61,295 bases of DNA from Bacteroidota bacterium (GTDB taxonomy: Bacteria > Bacteroidota > Bacteroidia > Chitinophagales > Chitinophagaceae), in NCBI GenBank assembly GCA_026391125.1, contig JAPLEO010000038.1, positions 1 through 61,295 of the forward strand, in the 5' to 3' direction. Numbering within the stretch: the stretch's first letter is position 1; every line of letters begins with the position of its first letter. The notes beneath the pieces were generated by a model. That model was not told where the DNA came from and searched no databases. It saw only the letters and a program-made list of their open reading frames with translations. Below are positions 60,734-61,295 of this stretch, in pieces. The translations under genes were made by a program, and so were the position numbers.

Positions 60734-61295
60734 CTATTTCAGTTTAGCCAATGCTTCAATGATCCTTGCCCAAGCCCTTTCAATATTTGTCATGCTATTC
60801 GCAAATGAAAAACGTACACAATGTGGTTCTCCAAATGCATCTCCCATTACTGATGAAACGTGCGCAGTATTTAAAAGAAACATACTGAAATCAGCCGCAT
60901 TTTTAATTGTTTCAGTACCATTTGATTTGCCATAATAATAACTCACATCAGGGAATACATAGAAGGCACCTTGAGGTTCAAAACATTTAAAGCCTAGAAC
61001 AGAATTTACTAATTCTAAAGTTTTTGCTCTTCTTCTAGTGAACTCTTCAGTCATTTCTAAAGAAGGCTTAAGATCGCCTAAAAGTGCTGCTACACCTGCT
61101 TTCTGTGCAATAGAGCAAGTACCACTTGTGAATTGTCCCTGTAGTTTTTCGCATGCTTTTGCAATTGTGGTGTTAGCTGCAATATATCCTAAGCGCCATC
61201 CAGTCATTGCAAAACCTTTACTCAATCCGTTCACAATCACCACACGATCTTTTAGATCATCAAATTGTGCAATGCTCTCGTGCTTACCTTCGAAA
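60734..61295 (-). CDS. PLP-dependent aminotransferase class I/II (5' end outside window)
   Basis: The C-terminal 186 codons of a fold-type I aminotransferase, read to the window edge; the start lies beyond 61295. The PLP lysine is in IVNGLSKGFAMTGWRLGY, and the later RRRAKTLELVNSVLGFKCFEPQGAFYVFPDVSYYYG and MGDAFGEPHCVRFSFANSMTNIERAW with the substrate-carboxylate Arg match aspartate aminotransferases of the AspC/AAT-1b type. The reading frame stays open to the edge (residues FEGKHESIAQFDDLKDR before the first listed Val), so nothing suggests a broken gene. Substrate range is not fixed by sequence. Confidence 0.92.
   Translation of the reverse strand, partial: FEGKHESIAQFDDLKDRVVIVNGLSKGFAMTGWRLGYIAANTTIAKACEKLQGQFTSGTCSIAQKAGVAALLGDLKPSLEMTEEFTRRRAKTLELVNSVLGFKCFEPQGAFYVFPDVSYYYGKSNGTETIKNAADFSMFLLNTAHVSSVMGDAFGEPHCVRFSFANSMTNIERAWARIIEALAKLK

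Noticed and set aside
1..61295. tRNA, rRNA, phage, insertion sequence or integrase
   Set aside because: I read all gaps and saw no cloverleaf-like sequence, no transposase or integrase motif and no base-composition break; short RNAs without strong structure could still be missed.

Overview
The window comes from an A+T-rich chromosome of a Bacteroidota bacterium, most likely of the Chitinophagaceae (Sediminibacterium-like; this genus-level guess is inference). Supporting signs are a single fused SecDF, bacillithiol genes (bshC, bshB1, a bacilliredoxin), a TonB receptor with an N-terminal carboxypeptidase-regulatory domain, many lipoproteins, weak Shine-Dalgarno sequences, and repeated promoter boxes of the Bacteroidota type TAnnTTTG. 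I see no phage, insertion sequence, CRISPR array, rRNA or tRNA. There are 59 protein genes, one cut by the right edge. No gene-free stretch exceeds 300 bp; the longest (57083-57336) holds the groES and nusB promoter region.

Layout. 0-9.8 kb: D-amino-acid-dehydrogenase-like oxidoreductase, bshC, purE with an ABC-F ATPase, a DUF3347 lipoprotein, a TonB receptor and a proline/threonine-rich exported protein. 9.9-15.4 kb: thrS, infC, rpmI, rplT, then arginine decarboxylase. 15.4-18 kb: a minus-strand TraB/GumN - ECF sigma - four-TM protein operon and hsp20. 18.2-23.7 kb: bacilliredoxin, an Lgt-like membrane protein, yajQ, rpmE2, bshB1, aguB, aguA. 23.8-34.2 kb: methyltransferase coupled to an M24 peptidase, HD protein, M1 peptidase, amidase, a YHYH-MORN-SCO operon, and cytoplasmic trehalase with an MFS carrier. 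34.3-42.4 kb: acyl-CoA dehydrogenase, PLP homeostasis protein, S9 and M20 exported hydrolases, a methylmalonyl-CoA mutase catalytic subunit and an A-type Fe-S carrier. 42.4-50 kb: a porin and a CzcCBA-type metal efflux system with a small His-rich exported protein. 50.1-61.3 kb: secDF, FKBP, lysoplasmalogenase-like protein, groESL, nusB-DUF1573-yajC-coaE and an aminotransferase.

How the genes work together. Arginine decarboxylase, agmatine deiminase and N-carbamoylputrescine amidase make a complete arginine-to-putrescine route. BshB1, BshC and the bacilliredoxin cover two of the three bacillithiol synthesis steps plus de-bacillithiolation. SecDF and YajC are partners in export. Much of the rest is ordinary housekeeping. 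The parts most worth a second look are the ECF/TraB operon, the YHYH-MORN-SCO operon, the His-rich gene and dyads at the metal efflux locus, two abutting perfect palindromes before the acyl-CoA dehydrogenase, the structured leader of rpmI, and dispersed short intergenic repeats.
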